Shown here: positions 6,474 to 14,114 of the stretch, in pieces | How positions within the stretch are numbered: position 1 is the first letter of the stretch | How the letters are laid out: each line of letters opens with the position of its first letter | Assembly (NCBI GenBank): GCA_023254555.1 | Contig: JALRLI010000017.1 | Span: forward strand, 1-17,552 | DNA: 17,552 nt | DNA from: Microbacteriaceae bacterium | Lineage (GTDB): Bacteria > Actinomycetota > Actinomycetes > Actinomycetales > Microbacteriaceae | Reading direction: 5' to 3' | Program-made: the position numbers and the translations under genes | The notes under the pieces: generated by a model | What the model saw: only the letters and a program-made list of their open reading frames with translations | Told to the model about the DNA's origin: nothing | The model's database searches: none

Positions 6474-8297
6474 GTGACCGAAACGCATGCCGAGCAGCTC
6501 TTCTTGCCCGGCACCAGTGCGGCTGAGCACCTTCCTCCCGCTTATCCCGAGAGGGCTCCATGGGGCACCGCACAGAAGCTTCGAGAGTGGCAGCACGAGG
6601 CGATCGAAAGATATTTAGCCTCTGATAGCGCTGATTTCTTGGTTTCAGCAACACCTGGGGCTGGCAAGACAACATTCGCGCTGCGACTCGCCGCCACGCT
6701 GAAGGCCCGTGGTCTAATTGACCGCATCACGATTGTCGCACCCACCGAACACCTCAAGATTCAATGGGCTGACGCAGCTGCGCGAGCCGGGATCAAAATT
6801 AATCCACGATTCAGTAACAGTCACGGGGCAACCTACGGGCGAAACTTTGTGGGGGCCGCTGTGACGTATGCGCAGGTTGCGATGAAACCGGTTCTTCACC
6901 AACGAATTACTGACGCCGCGCGCACCCTGGTGATATTGGATGAGGTGCATCACGGCGGTGACGCACTCAGCTGGGGCGATGCAATCAGAACTGCGTTCGG
7001 TGATGCGACTCGCCGACTTTCTCTCACCGGAACTCCATTCCGCTCCGACTCAGCTCCGATTCCATTTGTCCGCTATGCGAAAGATATTTCAGGACAGCTC
7101 ATCTCTCAGACCGACTATGAGTTTGGGTATACAAGGGCTCTCGCTGAGGGGATTGTTCGTCCGGTAATCTTCATGGTTTACGCAGGCCGTATGCAGTGGC
7201 AAACTTCTACCGGTGAAGTCATGGATGCTCGACTCGGGGAGGGCAATACAAAGTCGATCACTGCGCAAGCTTGGCGTACAGCACTCGACCCTCACGGCGT
7301 TTGGATTTCCTCTGTCCTTGGCGCTGCGCATAAAAGACTGCTCGAAGTGCGCAATAGCGTTCCTGACGCGGGCGGACTGGTCATCGCGTCCGACCAGGAG
7401 TCCGCTCGAGCTTACGCTCAAATACTTGAGCGCGTTTCAGAGTCGACGGTAACGGTAGTCCTTTCAGACGACGCGGGATCGAGCGAGAGGATCGACAATT
7501 TCACGCACAGCAGCGATTTGTGGATGGTTGCAGTCAGAATGGTTTCTGAAGGCGTTGACATACCTCGCCTTGCGGTCGGTGTCTATGCAACGAGCTCATC
7601 AACACCTTTGTTTTTTGCACAAGCAATCGGCCGTTTCGTGCGAAGCCGGCGTCGGGGCGAGACTGCATCCGTTTTCATTCCGAATGTGCCAGCGCTGATG
7701 ACGCTGGCGAATGAGTTGGAGAAGCAGCGTGACCACGTCATCGATTCGAGTACAGCACGAGAGATTTGGCTTGAGGACTCGGAAAATGGCGCTGACTCCA
7801 ACGCTGAAGATACTAACGCCGCTGACAATTCAGAGCTGTTCACCTACCAAGCAATCGCGTCGAATGCTCACTTTGATCGAGTTGTTTTTGAGGGAAATGA
7901 ATTCGGGACATACGCGAGCGTGACGAGCCCTGAAGAGCTCGATTTTCTCGGACTTCCCGGTGTGTTAGACCATTCGCAGATTGAGGAGGTGTTGCGCCAC
8001 CGAGAAGAGCGTCAGAAGCGTCGCATCCAAGCTGCGAAGAGTCGTTCAGGACCGCACAGCGATTCAACTCCAGCTGATGCCGATATCTCGCTGCACCAAC
8101 CCCTGCACCGTACTCTTCGAGAGCAGCGCAAACTGCTCAATAGCCTCGTCAGCATCAGCGCCAAACAGAACGGCGAACCCCACAGTCATGTCCATGCGCG
8201 ACTTCGCAAACAGTGTGGCGGCCCACCCGTCTCACAGGCGTCAGTTACACAGTTGCAAGCGAGAATTGATGTTCTGCGAAGGCAAATCCGTTTCTAG
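6474..8297 (+). CDS. DEAD/DEAH-box superfamily 2 helicase
   Basis: This 607-residue ATP-dependent nucleic acid translocase carries the SF2 motifs in order. They are a Q-like LREWQHEAI (36-44), Walker A TPGAGKT (60-66), motif Ia APTEHL (89-94), DEVH (156-159), SLTGTPF (183-189), motif V VSEGVDIP (357-364) and motif VI QAIGRFVRSRR (383-393). The layout is that of UvsW/RAD25-like SF2 enzymes. An acidic, low-complexity linker (about 430-455) leads to a C-terminal region that ends in a basic, coiled segment with HSHVHARLRKQCGG followed by QLQARIDVLRRQ. I associate that tail with a group of actinobacterial helicases. The biological role is unknown; DNA repair or restriction-type work is possible. 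No partner nuclease or methylase adjoins it. It starts with GTG on a putative leaderless mRNA and is followed by a terminator. Confidence 0.87.
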   Translation: MTETHAEQLFLPGTSAAEHLPPAYPERAPWGTAQKLREWQHEAIERYLASDSADFLVSATPGAGKTTFALRLAATLKARGLIDRITIVAPTEHLKIQWADAAARAGIKINPRFSNSHGATYGRNFVGAAVTYAQVAMKPVLHQRITDAARTLVILDEVHHGGDALSWGDAIRTAFGDATRRLSLTGTPFRSDSAPIPFVRYAKDISGQLISQTDYEFGYTRALAEGIVRPVIFMVYAGRMQWQTSTGEVMDARLGEGNTKSITAQAWRTALDPHGVWISSVLGAAHKRLLEVRNSVPDAGGLVIASDQESARAYAQILERVSESTVTVVLSDDAGSSERIDNFTHSSDLWMVAVRMVSEGVDIPRLAVGVYATSSSTPLFFAQAIGRFVRSRRRGETASVFIPNVPALMTLANELEKQRDHVIDSSTAREIWLEDSENGADSNAEDTNAADNSELFTYQAIASNAHFDRVVFEGNEFGTYASVTSPEELDFLGLPGVLDHSQIEEVLRHREERQKRRIQAAKSRSGPHSDSTPADADISLHQPLHRTLREQRKLLNSLVSISAKQNGEPHSHVHARLRKQCGGPPVSQASVTQLQARIDVLRRQIRF

Positions 8298-8311
8298 CTG
8301 TCATGGGCAGA

Positions 8312-8347
8312 AAAAAATGAGCCCCGATTCATCGGGACTCATTTTTT
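8312..8347. terminator. Bidirectional intrinsic terminator between the helicase gene and tRNA-Leu
   Basis: The stem pairs 8312-8327 with 8332-8347 around the loop TTCA, with one C-A mismatch (8322/8337). The outer part is A-run against T-run, so either strand ends in a U-tract (six T forward, seven T reverse). It serves both the helicase gene and the reverse-strand tRNA. Confidence 0.9.
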
Positions 8348-8354
8348 CTCCTCG

Positions 8355-8440
8355 TGCGCGAAGGGGGACTTGAACCCCCACGCCCTAATACGGGCACTAG
8401 CACCTCAAGCTAGCGCGTCTGCCAATTCCGCCATCCGCGC
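8355..8440 (-). tRNA. tRNA-Leu, anticodon GAG
   Basis: The reverse strand folds as an 86 nt class II tRNA. The acceptor stem is GCGCGGA with TTCGCGC (one G-U pair), and the D-arm contains GGCAGA. The anticodon stem CTAGC/GCTAG closes the loop TTGAGGT, with anticodon GAG at 8406-8404. A long variable arm (CCC/GGG paired) and a perfect GGGGG-TTCAAGT-CCCCC T-arm follow. The long variable arm and the discriminator A fit leucine. It reads CUC and CUU codons. The 3' CCA is not encoded: the bases after the discriminator are CGA, so CCA must be added by nucleotidyltransferase. Confidence 0.96.
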
Positions 8441-8473
8441 GAGACAGTCACTCTTAGTGATTGACCAGAGTCG

Positions 8474-8500
8474 ACACTACCACGAATATCCCTGAGTCAG
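8474..8500 (-). promoter_or_regulatory. Possible promoter of tRNA-Leu
   Basis: On the reverse strand CTGACT (8500-8495) and TAGTGT (8479-8474) could be -35 and -10 boxes, with a short 15 bp spacer. Transcription would start about 26 nt before the mature tRNA. The -35 lies inside an 11 bp palindrome, CCTGA-G-TCAGG (8491-8501). Confidence 0.3.
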
Positions 8501-8552
8501 GAATCGGCAGCATTCTGTCCATCCATGAATAGCAATGACCCGATAACAGCGA

Positions 8553-8558
8553 TAATCT
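8553..8558 (+). promoter_or_regulatory. -10 box for a leaderless M20 peptidase mRNA
   Basis: TAATCT ends 6 nt before the GTG at 8565. No ribosome binding site is present, which again fits a leaderless transcript. Confidence 0.5.
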
Positions 8559-8564
8559 GCTGGT

Positions 8565-9881
8565 GTGACTGACTTCGACGATCTTGACCCGACCAATAAC
8601 GAGACGCTCACAATCGCGCAGGATCTGATTCGGCTAAATACCTCGAATTACGGCGAGGGAACTGCAAACGGCGAGACTGAGGCCGCGGAGTACATCGAGG
8701 CGTATTTGCATCAGCTCGGTATCCACTCGAAGCTGTTCACCTCTGCACCAAACCGCACGAGCTTGGTCGCGCGAGTGCCTGGCAGAGACTCTGAGCTTGC
8801 ACCTCTTGTCGTTCACGGACACCTCGATGTTGTGCCGGCAATCGCGGACGACTGGAGCGTTGATCCGTTCGCTGCCGAGGTGAAAGACGGCATGTTGTGG
8901 GGTCGCGGCGCTGTTGATATGAAGAACATGAACGCCATGATTCTGAGCTCTGTGAGCGAACTCGTTCAATCGGGCAGACTGCCAAACAGAGAACTCATTC
9001 TTGCTTTTTTCGCAGACGAAGAGTCGGGCGGAGTCCTCGGATCGCACTACATGGTTGAGAATCATTCGGAAGAATTTGCGGGTGCAAGACACGCAATTAG
9101 CGAGGTGGGCGGTTACTCGGTTCAGGTAGGGGAGAAGCGCGCCTACCTCATCCAGACTGGCGAGAAGGCCATGATGTGGGTGAACATCCGCGCCCGTGGT
9201 GCTGCTGGACACGGATCTCGGCGCCTGTCTGAGAACGCGATCATCACACTGGCCGAAGCCTGCGTGCGGCTCAATCACTATGAGTGGAAATTGAAGTTGA
9301 CCGACACCACGCGCACGCTGCTCCAGAAGATTGCCGACACGCTCGGGGTAGAACCGAATTTCGAGAACCCTGACGCGTTGGTGCTAAACACTGGCTACGG
9401 CTCAGGATTTATCGAAGCGAGTCTGCGCACCACGGCGAACGTGACCGTAGTCAAGGCAGGCTTTAAACACAATGTCGTTCCGGACCTAGCTGAGGCAAAG
9501 ATTGATATCCGAACCCTGCCCGGTGATGAAGAAAACGTGTTGAGCAAGCTTCGCGAGATTCTTGGCGACGAGATTGAGGTCGAAATTGTTCATCAGGATG
9601 TCGGGATGGAGTTCCCCTTCGAAGGGGATTTGGTGCGCGCCATGGTTGACACGATCGGAAAATTCGATGCCGAGGCAGAAGTCTTTCCGTATCTTCTTCC
9701 CGCCGGTACAGACAACAAGGCACTCAGCCGTCTTGGCATCGAGGGGTATGGATTTGTTCCGATGAAGTTGCCGGCGGATTATGACTTTGTTTCTATGTTC
9801 CACGGGGTAGATGAAAGAATCCCATTATCAGCATTAACGTTTGGGCACCGTGCGCTTACGGAGCTACTCGGTTCTTACTAG
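8565..9881 (+). CDS. M20 family zinc metallopeptidase (ArgE/DapE/dipeptidase-like)
   Basis: This 438-residue cytoplasmic hydrolase cleaves amide or peptide bonds with a two-zinc centre. The ligands and catalytic residues are visible: H86 and D88 (HGHLDVV), the bridging D118 (GRGAVDMK), the general base E152 and zinc ligand E153 (ADEESGG), E180 (SEVGG) and a C-terminal H413 (FHGVDERIP). The dimerisation domain is inserted at about residues 200-320 and contains AAGHGSRR. The substrate is unknown; candidates are N-acyl amino acids, succinyl-diaminopimelate or dipeptides. The same type of gene (Rv2141c) lies near uppP in M. tuberculosis, which matches the order here. The GTG start is chosen because of the leaderless promoter and the absence of any better upstream start. 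Confidence 0.9.
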   Translation: MTDFDDLDPTNNETLTIAQDLIRLNTSNYGEGTANGETEAAEYIEAYLHQLGIHSKLFTSAPNRTSLVARVPGRDSELAPLVVHGHLDVVPAIADDWSVDPFAAEVKDGMLWGRGAVDMKNMNAMILSSVSELVQSGRLPNRELILAFFADEESGGVLGSHYMVENHSEEFAGARHAISEVGGYSVQVGEKRAYLIQTGEKAMMWVNIRARGAAGHGSRRLSENAIITLAEACVRLNHYEWKLKLTDTTRTLLQKIADTLGVEPNFENPDALVLNTGYGSGFIEASLRTTANVTVVKAGFKHNVVPDLAEAKIDIRTLPGDEENVLSKLREILGDEIEVEIVHQDVGMEFPFEGDLVRAMVDTIGKFDAEAEVFPYLLPAGTDNKALSRLGIEGYGFVPMKLPADYDFVSMFHGVDERIPLSALTFGHRALTELLGSY

Positions 9882-9893
9882 TACGCTGAGCAG

Positions 9894-9913
9894 GTACCCG
9901 CATCAGCGGGCAC
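9894..9913. repeat. Small hairpin between the M20 peptidase gene and uppP
   Basis: GTACCCGC (9894-9901) can pair with GCGGGCAC (9906-9913) around the loop ATCA, with one A-C mismatch. No T-run follows, so it may be a weak attenuator or an mRNA 3' end structure rather than a true terminator. Confidence 0.4.
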
Positions 9914-9959
9914 GCTACTACCACACACAACGTCGCGGAACGAGGGTATCTCACTCAGC

Positions 9960-10796
9960 ATGAGTATTTTCGAAGCCATAATCCTCGGTCTGGTTCAGGG
10001 ATTGACCGAGTTTCTACCAGTCTCGTCAAGTGCCCACCTCCGAATCGTTGGCGAATTTCTTCCCTCACATGGTGACCCGGGTGCTGCGTTCACCGCGATA
10101 ACTCAGCTCGGTACTGAGGCCGCAGTTGTTATCTTCTTTTGGCGCGATATCAAACGCGTCATCTCTGCGTGGTTTGCCTCTCTATTTGGCAAGCTTCCGC
10201 GAAACAACCACGATGCGCTCCTGGGTTGGTGGATTATTCTCGGCAGCCTGCCAATCGTCGCGTTGGGGTTGCTTTTCCAAGAACAAATTGAGAGCACACT
10301 ACGCTCACTGTGGTTCGTCGCCTTCAGCCTTATCCTTTTCGGAATCTTGCTTGGAATCGCGGATTTCGCAGGAAAAAAGGTGAAGACTCTCGAACGCCTC
10401 ACCTGGCGTGATGGGCTCATCTATGGCTTCGCACAGGCTCTCGCCTTGATACCTGGCGTCTCGCGCTCCGGCGGCACGATCACCGCAGGTTTGCTCATGG
10501 GCTACAAGCGAGCGGATGCAGCCAGATACTCTTTTTTACTCGCCATCCCGGCTGTCTTTGGGAGCGGCCTTTTTGAGCTCCTGAAAAGCTTCAGCGGCCA
10601 CGCTGAGGTCGACTGGATGGGCGTGGTGATTGCGACGCTCGTTGCGTTCTTCGTGGCGCTGGGAGTGATTGCTTTCCTCATGTCTTGGCTCTCTAAACGG
10701 AGTTTCGCTCCGTTTGTCATATACAGAATTCTGCTCGGCGTGGGTCTCATTGTTCTCCTGAGCCTAGGGATTCTCAGCCCGATGAGTGGCGCGTAA
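9960..10796 (+). CDS. uppP: Undecaprenyl-diphosphatase (UppP/BacA)
   Basis: UppP removes a phosphate from undecaprenyl diphosphate at the membrane, recycling the lipid carrier for peptidoglycan and other wall polymers, and can confer bacitracin tolerance. The 278-residue protein is a polytopic membrane protein with the two family signatures. These are QGLTEFLPVSSSAHL (13-27, with E17, the serines 22-24 and H26) and PGVSRSGGT (165-173, with R169). Hydrophobic segments repeat throughout, consistent with the inverted-repeat fold. The ATG at 9960 has GAGGG 13 nt upstream, a rather long spacing. The last codon is followed directly by the mshC start, so both are probably one operon with translational coupling. 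Confidence 0.95.
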   Translation: MSIFEAIILGLVQGLTEFLPVSSSAHLRIVGEFLPSHGDPGAAFTAITQLGTEAAVVIFFWRDIKRVISAWFASLFGKLPRNNHDALLGWWIILGSLPIVALGLLFQEQIESTLRSLWFVAFSLILFGILLGIADFAGKKVKTLERLTWRDGLIYGFAQALALIPGVSRSGGTITAGLLMGYKRADAARYSFLLAIPAVFGSGLFELLKSFSGHAEVDWMGVVIATLVAFFVALGVIAFLMSWLSKRSFAPFVIYRILLGVGLIVLLSLGILSPMSGA

Positions 10797-12056
10797 ATGA
10801 TCTCGTGGGAATACGACGCCCCGGCAAAATTACCTGGCAGGGGCACCGCACCGCAGCTTTATGATTCCTCTTCCGGGCACCTCGTTGATACGGCTCCACA
10901 GTCTGGAGAGGCCACTCTCTATGTCTGTGGAATCACTCCATACGATGCAGCACATTTGGGCCACGCCTACACCTATCTTGCATTCGATACTCTGCAGCGA
11001 GTCTGGATGGATGCAGGATTGAACGTGCATTACGCGCAAAACATCACCGACATTGATGACCCACTGCTCGAGCGTGCAGAACAAACACATGAAGACTGGC
11101 AGGCACTTGCTCACAGGCAGATTGAATTGTTCACGCAGGATATGGCCTCTCTGCGCCTGCTCCCGCCCAAAAACTTCGTGGCTGTGACTGAGTCAATCGA
11201 CTCGATTGCACGTGCGGTTCACGCATTGGCAGAACGGGGGCTTGTGTATCCGCTGAGCTCCGAGGACGTCGACGGGCAAGACTTGTATTTCGATATCATC
11301 GCGGCCAATACTCTCACCGAGTGGTCGCTAGGTGATGTGTGTGGGCTCGAGCTCGATGACATGCTGAGATTGAGCCGCGAGCGAGGCGGAGACCCCAATC
11401 GCCCAGGAAAGCGCAATCCGTTAGATCCTCTGCTCTGGCGAGCTGAGCGAGCTGGCGAACCTGCTTGGAACTCTCCAGTGGGGAGAGGTCGCCCTGGTTG
11501 GCACATCGAGTGTTCTGAGATTGCTACTTCAGCGCTCGGGCCCGAGATTACGGTCCAGGGTGGGGGAGTTGATCTCCTGTTTCCACACCACGAATTTAGT
11601 TCAGCCCACGCAACTGGGCTAACAGGGAGACCACTTGCACAGGTTTTTGCGCACGCCGGAATGGTCGAGTATCAAGGCCAGAAAATGAGCAAATCGCGGG
11701 GCAATCTGGTTTTTGTGCACCAGTTAGTCTCAGTTGGAATTGACCCCATGGCGATTCGTCTCGCCCTGCTGAAGCACCACTACCGATCGAGCTGGGAGTG
11801 GTTCGATGACTTCGCGCCAAAGGCGATGCGGCAGCTCGCCCTTTGGCGCGAACGGCTGAGTATTCGAGATCAGCTTCCAACCGAATACAGAACCGATAGC
11901 GGCGAAATACTGCTCGCAGGGGTCCGCAGGATGCTCGCTGACGATATGAACACGCCGGCGGCACTCGAGCTCATTGAGAGTGCAATCATAGAGGGTACTG
12001 CACCGCCAACACTGATTCGTGCGATCGGCGATTCTCTCCTCGGGCTGAAGCTCTAG
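10797..12056 (+). CDS. mshC: Cysteine:1D-myo-inosityl-glucosaminide ligase (mycothiol synthesis)
   Basis: MshC joins cysteine to GlcN-inositol with ATP, the third enzymatic step in making mycothiol, the main thiol of actinobacteria. It resembles a cysteinyl-tRNA synthetase core without the tRNA-binding end, and 419 residues fits. The N-terminus has the MshC-type LPGRG (12-16). Zinc and cysteine site residues are C44 (YVCGITPYD), C239 (HIECSE) and H264-H265 (FPHHE). The HIGH-like motif is HLGH (53-56), and KMSKS is at 296-300. It starts directly after the uppP stop (TAAATG, no gap). The stop TAG shares the tetranucleotide CTAG with the PAC2 gene on the other strand. The short length and LPGRG exclude an ordinary CysS. 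Confidence 0.93.
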   Translation: MISWEYDAPAKLPGRGTAPQLYDSSSGHLVDTAPQSGEATLYVCGITPYDAAHLGHAYTYLAFDTLQRVWMDAGLNVHYAQNITDIDDPLLERAEQTHEDWQALAHRQIELFTQDMASLRLLPPKNFVAVTESIDSIARAVHALAERGLVYPLSSEDVDGQDLYFDIIAANTLTEWSLGDVCGLELDDMLRLSRERGGDPNRPGKRNPLDPLLWRAERAGEPAWNSPVGRGRPGWHIECSEIATSALGPEITVQGGGVDLLFPHHEFSSAHATGLTGRPLAQVFAHAGMVEYQGQKMSKSRGNLVFVHQLVSVGIDPMAIRLALLKHHYRSSWEWFDDFAPKAMRQLALWRERLSIRDQLPTEYRTDSGEILLAGVRRMLADDMNTPAALELIESAIIEGTAPPTLIRAIGDSLLGLKL

Positions 12057-12964
12057 CCACTCTCTTCCGCGTTGGGATGGTCCCGTCTCAGGAACTTCTC
12101 GAATTCGTGCGCGATTGCCTCGCCTGTCGCTTCCGGACCCTCGAAGGCGTCTCGCGCTTCCTCAAGCTTTTCGATATACGAAGACATCTCCGCGTCCGAT
12201 GCGGCAAGTGCGGATATGCTCGATTCCCATTCGTTTGATTGCTCGACCAGATCTCCTCGTGGGATAACCACATCAAGCAGCTCCTCAACCTGGTCAAGGA
12301 GCGCGAGCGTTGCCTTCGGAGAAGGGGCAGAATGCACATAGTGAGGAACTGATGCCCAGATAGAAACTAAATTCACGCCTGCATCCGCAGCCGCGAGCGC
12401 GAGCGCCGATCCGATCCCCGCCGGACCTTCGTAATCGCTTTTTTCCAGGCCCAACACTTTCCGCAGCTCAGCATTATCGCTCGTCAATATGGTGCTAATT
12501 GGTCGACTGTGAGGCGCATCCGAGAACATTGCCCCGAGTGTCACGATATGGTCAATCTGCCATGCCGAGATAATGTCGAGCAGCAACTCGACATATTCTC
12601 GCCAACGTCGCGACGGTTCAGCCCCGAGCAGAACGAAGATCTCTTTCGCTGGTTCTCCCGAAACGTAGCGGATGCACTCTTCTGGCTCGGTTTGATTTGG
12701 GCGCTCAACCGGACCGAAGAGTTTCGTGTCCGGCCACTCAAGTTCCCGACTTCCGTCGTCGCTCAGAACAAGTTTCGGCCTATGCACTTGATAGTCAACG
12801 AAGTCTTCGGCGCTAATAGCTTCAATTTCCTCATGTCCGAGGTGATCGAGCATCCATCTTGCCGCTGCAGAGGCGGCTGCGCCAGCGTCACTCCATCCCT
12901 CGAATGCAATCACCAGCACTCGACCACTGAGTGAATCCTTCGTTCCTGACAATCTCTGCTCCAA
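12053..12964 (-). CDS. PAC2 family protein
   Basis: PAC2 proteins are named after a eukaryotic proteasome assembly chaperone and are widespread in actinobacteria, where their role is not settled. The 303-residue frame has the family N-terminus GRVLVIAFEGWSDAGAAAS (about 14-32). A central segment with LGAMFSDAPHSRP and a GIGSALA stretch follows, and the C-terminal third is acidic and helical (EEARDAFEG, EEFLRRD-like). The start is uncertain: TTG at 12964 has AAGAAGG almost touching it, while TTG at 12952 has GGAG 4 nt and AAGAAGG 11 nt upstream and may be better. It ends tail to tail with mshC inside one CTAG. M. tuberculosis Rv2125 is the likely counterpart in the same neighbourhood. Confidence 0.85.
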   Translation of the reverse strand: MEQRLSGTKDSLSGRVLVIAFEGWSDAGAAASAAARWMLDHLGHEEIEAISAEDFVDYQVHRPKLVLSDDGSRELEWPDTKLFGPVERPNQTEPEECIRYVSGEPAKEIFVLLGAEPSRRWREYVELLLDIISAWQIDHIVTLGAMFSDAPHSRPISTILTSDNAELRKVLGLEKSDYEGPAGIGSALALAAADAGVNLVSIWASVPHYVHSAPSPKATLALLDQVEELLDVVIPRGDLVEQSNEWESSISALAASDAEMSSYIEKLEEARDAFEGPEATGEAIAHEFEKFLRRDHPNAEESG

Positions 12965-13000
12965 ACCTTCTTGCCGTAAAGAATACTCCCTCGTGGGCGC

Positions 13001-13008
13001 TATAAACT
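13001..13008 (+). promoter_or_regulatory. Putative -10 region of trmI
   Basis: TATAAACT offers overlapping -10 hexamers (TATAAA and TAAACT). Transcription would begin near 13014, giving a leader of roughly 33 nt before the ATG at 13047. No convincing -35 box was found. Confidence 0.4.
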
Positions 13009-13046
13009 TGGGTGTTCATGCATTCAATGGAACGACAGGCAACCCA

Positions 13047-14045
13047 ATGACTGACGATGTCACCCCACCATCACGTCGATACAGTGGCTCTTTCGTTGTC
13101 GGCGATCGGGTTCGACTCACCGGCCCGAAAGCCAAAATGCATACACTCACGCTCAAGCACGGTGCCGAGTTTCATAGTCACCGTGGGTTTGTGAAGCACG
13201 ACGATATTATCGGCGCCGAAGATGGTTCAGTGATCCTCAGTAGTTCTGGCGAGCAATACCTCGCTCTGAGACCACTTCTCAGCGACTTCGTCATGTCAAT
13301 GCCGCGCGGCGCTGCGATTGTGTATCCAAAGGATGCAGCACAAATTCTCGCCCTTGCGGATATCTATCCGGGTGCCACCGTACTCGAAGCAGGGGTTGGC
13401 TCGGGCGCACTCTCGATGTGGCTGCTGCGGGCGATTGGCCCGGCAGGACAGCTGATTTCTATCGAACGCAGAGAGGAATTCGCCGAGATAGCGCTTGACA
13501 ATGTTGCGTCGTTTTATGGCGCTACACCGCCAAACTGGCAGGTGACAGTTGGCAGCTTCGAGGATGAAGCGACGACAGCGTTCGGCCCGGGCGCGGTAGA
13601 TCGGGTGGTGCTTGATATGCTCGCGCCCTGGGAGTGTGTCGATGCCTGCGGCGATGTCCTGAAACCCGGGGGAGTAGTCATTTGCTACGTTGCCACAGTT
13701 ACGCAGCTCTCGCGCACAGTGGAGGCTTTCCGCGCATCGGGTCAATTCACTCAACCAGAGTCGTCAGAGACCATGGTTCGTGGATGGCACGTTGAAGGTC
13801 TTGCCGTGCGGCCAGATCACCGCATGGTCGCTCACACCGGATTCCTCACGGTGGCCCGTAGATTGGCCCCGGATACGGTGCTACCAGAACTCAAGCGACG
13901 CGCCTCAAAGTCAGATTTTGATGAGTCTGACGTTTTGGCGTGGACACCCGATGCGGTGGGTATTCACGAGAAATCAGGAAAAGCGCTGAAAAAGAACCTG
14001 AAGCGCGCAAACACGATGCGCGAAGAAACGGGTGCACAGTGCTGA
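13047..14045 (+). CDS. trmI: tRNA (adenine-58-N1)-methyltransferase TrmI
   Basis: TrmI methylates N1 of adenosine 58 in the T-loop of tRNA using S-adenosylmethionine and works as a tetramer. This 332-residue protein has an N-terminal beta domain (about 12-80; GPKAKMHTL and HRGFVKHDDIIG). It also has the family motif YPKDAAQI (93-100), the SAM loop EAGVGSG (114-120), the acidic end of the next strand SIERR (138-142), and LDMLAPWE (189-196) for motif IV. The tail beyond about residue 290 is basic. The ATG at 13047 is preferred to an open extension to 12993, because the extra residues have no family character and the -10 box falls inside them; AGG lies 8 nt upstream. The mycobacterial counterpart (Rv2118c) is the gene flanking the proteasome locus. 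Confidence 0.92.
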   Translation: MTDDVTPPSRRYSGSFVVGDRVRLTGPKAKMHTLTLKHGAEFHSHRGFVKHDDIIGAEDGSVILSSSGEQYLALRPLLSDFVMSMPRGAAIVYPKDAAQILALADIYPGATVLEAGVGSGALSMWLLRAIGPAGQLISIERREEFAEIALDNVASFYGATPPNWQVTVGSFEDEATTAFGPGAVDRVVLDMLAPWECVDACGDVLKPGGVVICYVATVTQLSRTVEAFRASGQFTQPESSETMVRGWHVEGLAVRPDHRMVAHTGFLTVARRLAPDTVLPELKRRASKSDFDESDVLAWTPDAVGIHEKSGKALKKNLKRANTMREETGAQC

Positions 14046-14073
14046 TGCAACAGCTCCAGTGCGAGGCTCACCC

Positions 14074-14079
14074 ATAGAC
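14074..14079 (+). promoter_or_regulatory. Putative -10 box for the FKBP-like lipoprotein and pafBC
   Basis: TAGACT, identical to the box before the alpha/beta hydrolase gene, would start an mRNA near 14086 with a leader of about 29 nt containing GAGAGG. It may drive the lipoprotein, pafB and pafC together. Confidence 0.4.
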
Positions 14080-14102
14080 TGTTAGTAACGAGTTCAGGTC
14101 CT

Positions 14103-14108
14103 GAGAGG
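14103..14108 (+). promoter_or_regulatory. Ribosome binding site fixing the TTG start of the FKBP-like lipoprotein
   Basis: GAGAGG lies 6 nt before the TTG at 14115. It supports this non-ATG start, which gives a complete lipoprotein signal peptide. Confidence 0.65.
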
Positions 14109-14114
14109 TTTTCA

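Noticed and set aside
6474..8297. Helicase as part of a restriction or phage-defence system
   Set aside because: Neighbouring genes are an RNA methyltransferase of the SpoU type and a tRNA; no nuclease, DNA methylase or specificity subunit adjoins it.
8634..9278. Reverse-strand frame of 214 codons
   Set aside because: Antisense shadow inside the M20 peptidase gene, which has all its zinc ligands; the translated frame is rich in Arg, His and Ser with no motif.
9894..9913. Intrinsic terminator after the M20 gene
   Set aside because: The hairpin has a mismatch and no T-run, so it was listed as a repeat, not a terminator.
12993..13046. N-terminal extension of trmI by 18 codons
   Set aside because: The extra residues do not resemble the family, and the probable -10 box lies within them; ATG at 13047 is preferred.
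13296..13754. Reverse-strand frame of 152 codons
   Set aside because: Lies wholly inside trmI, which has intact SAM-binding motifs, and has no recognisable features.
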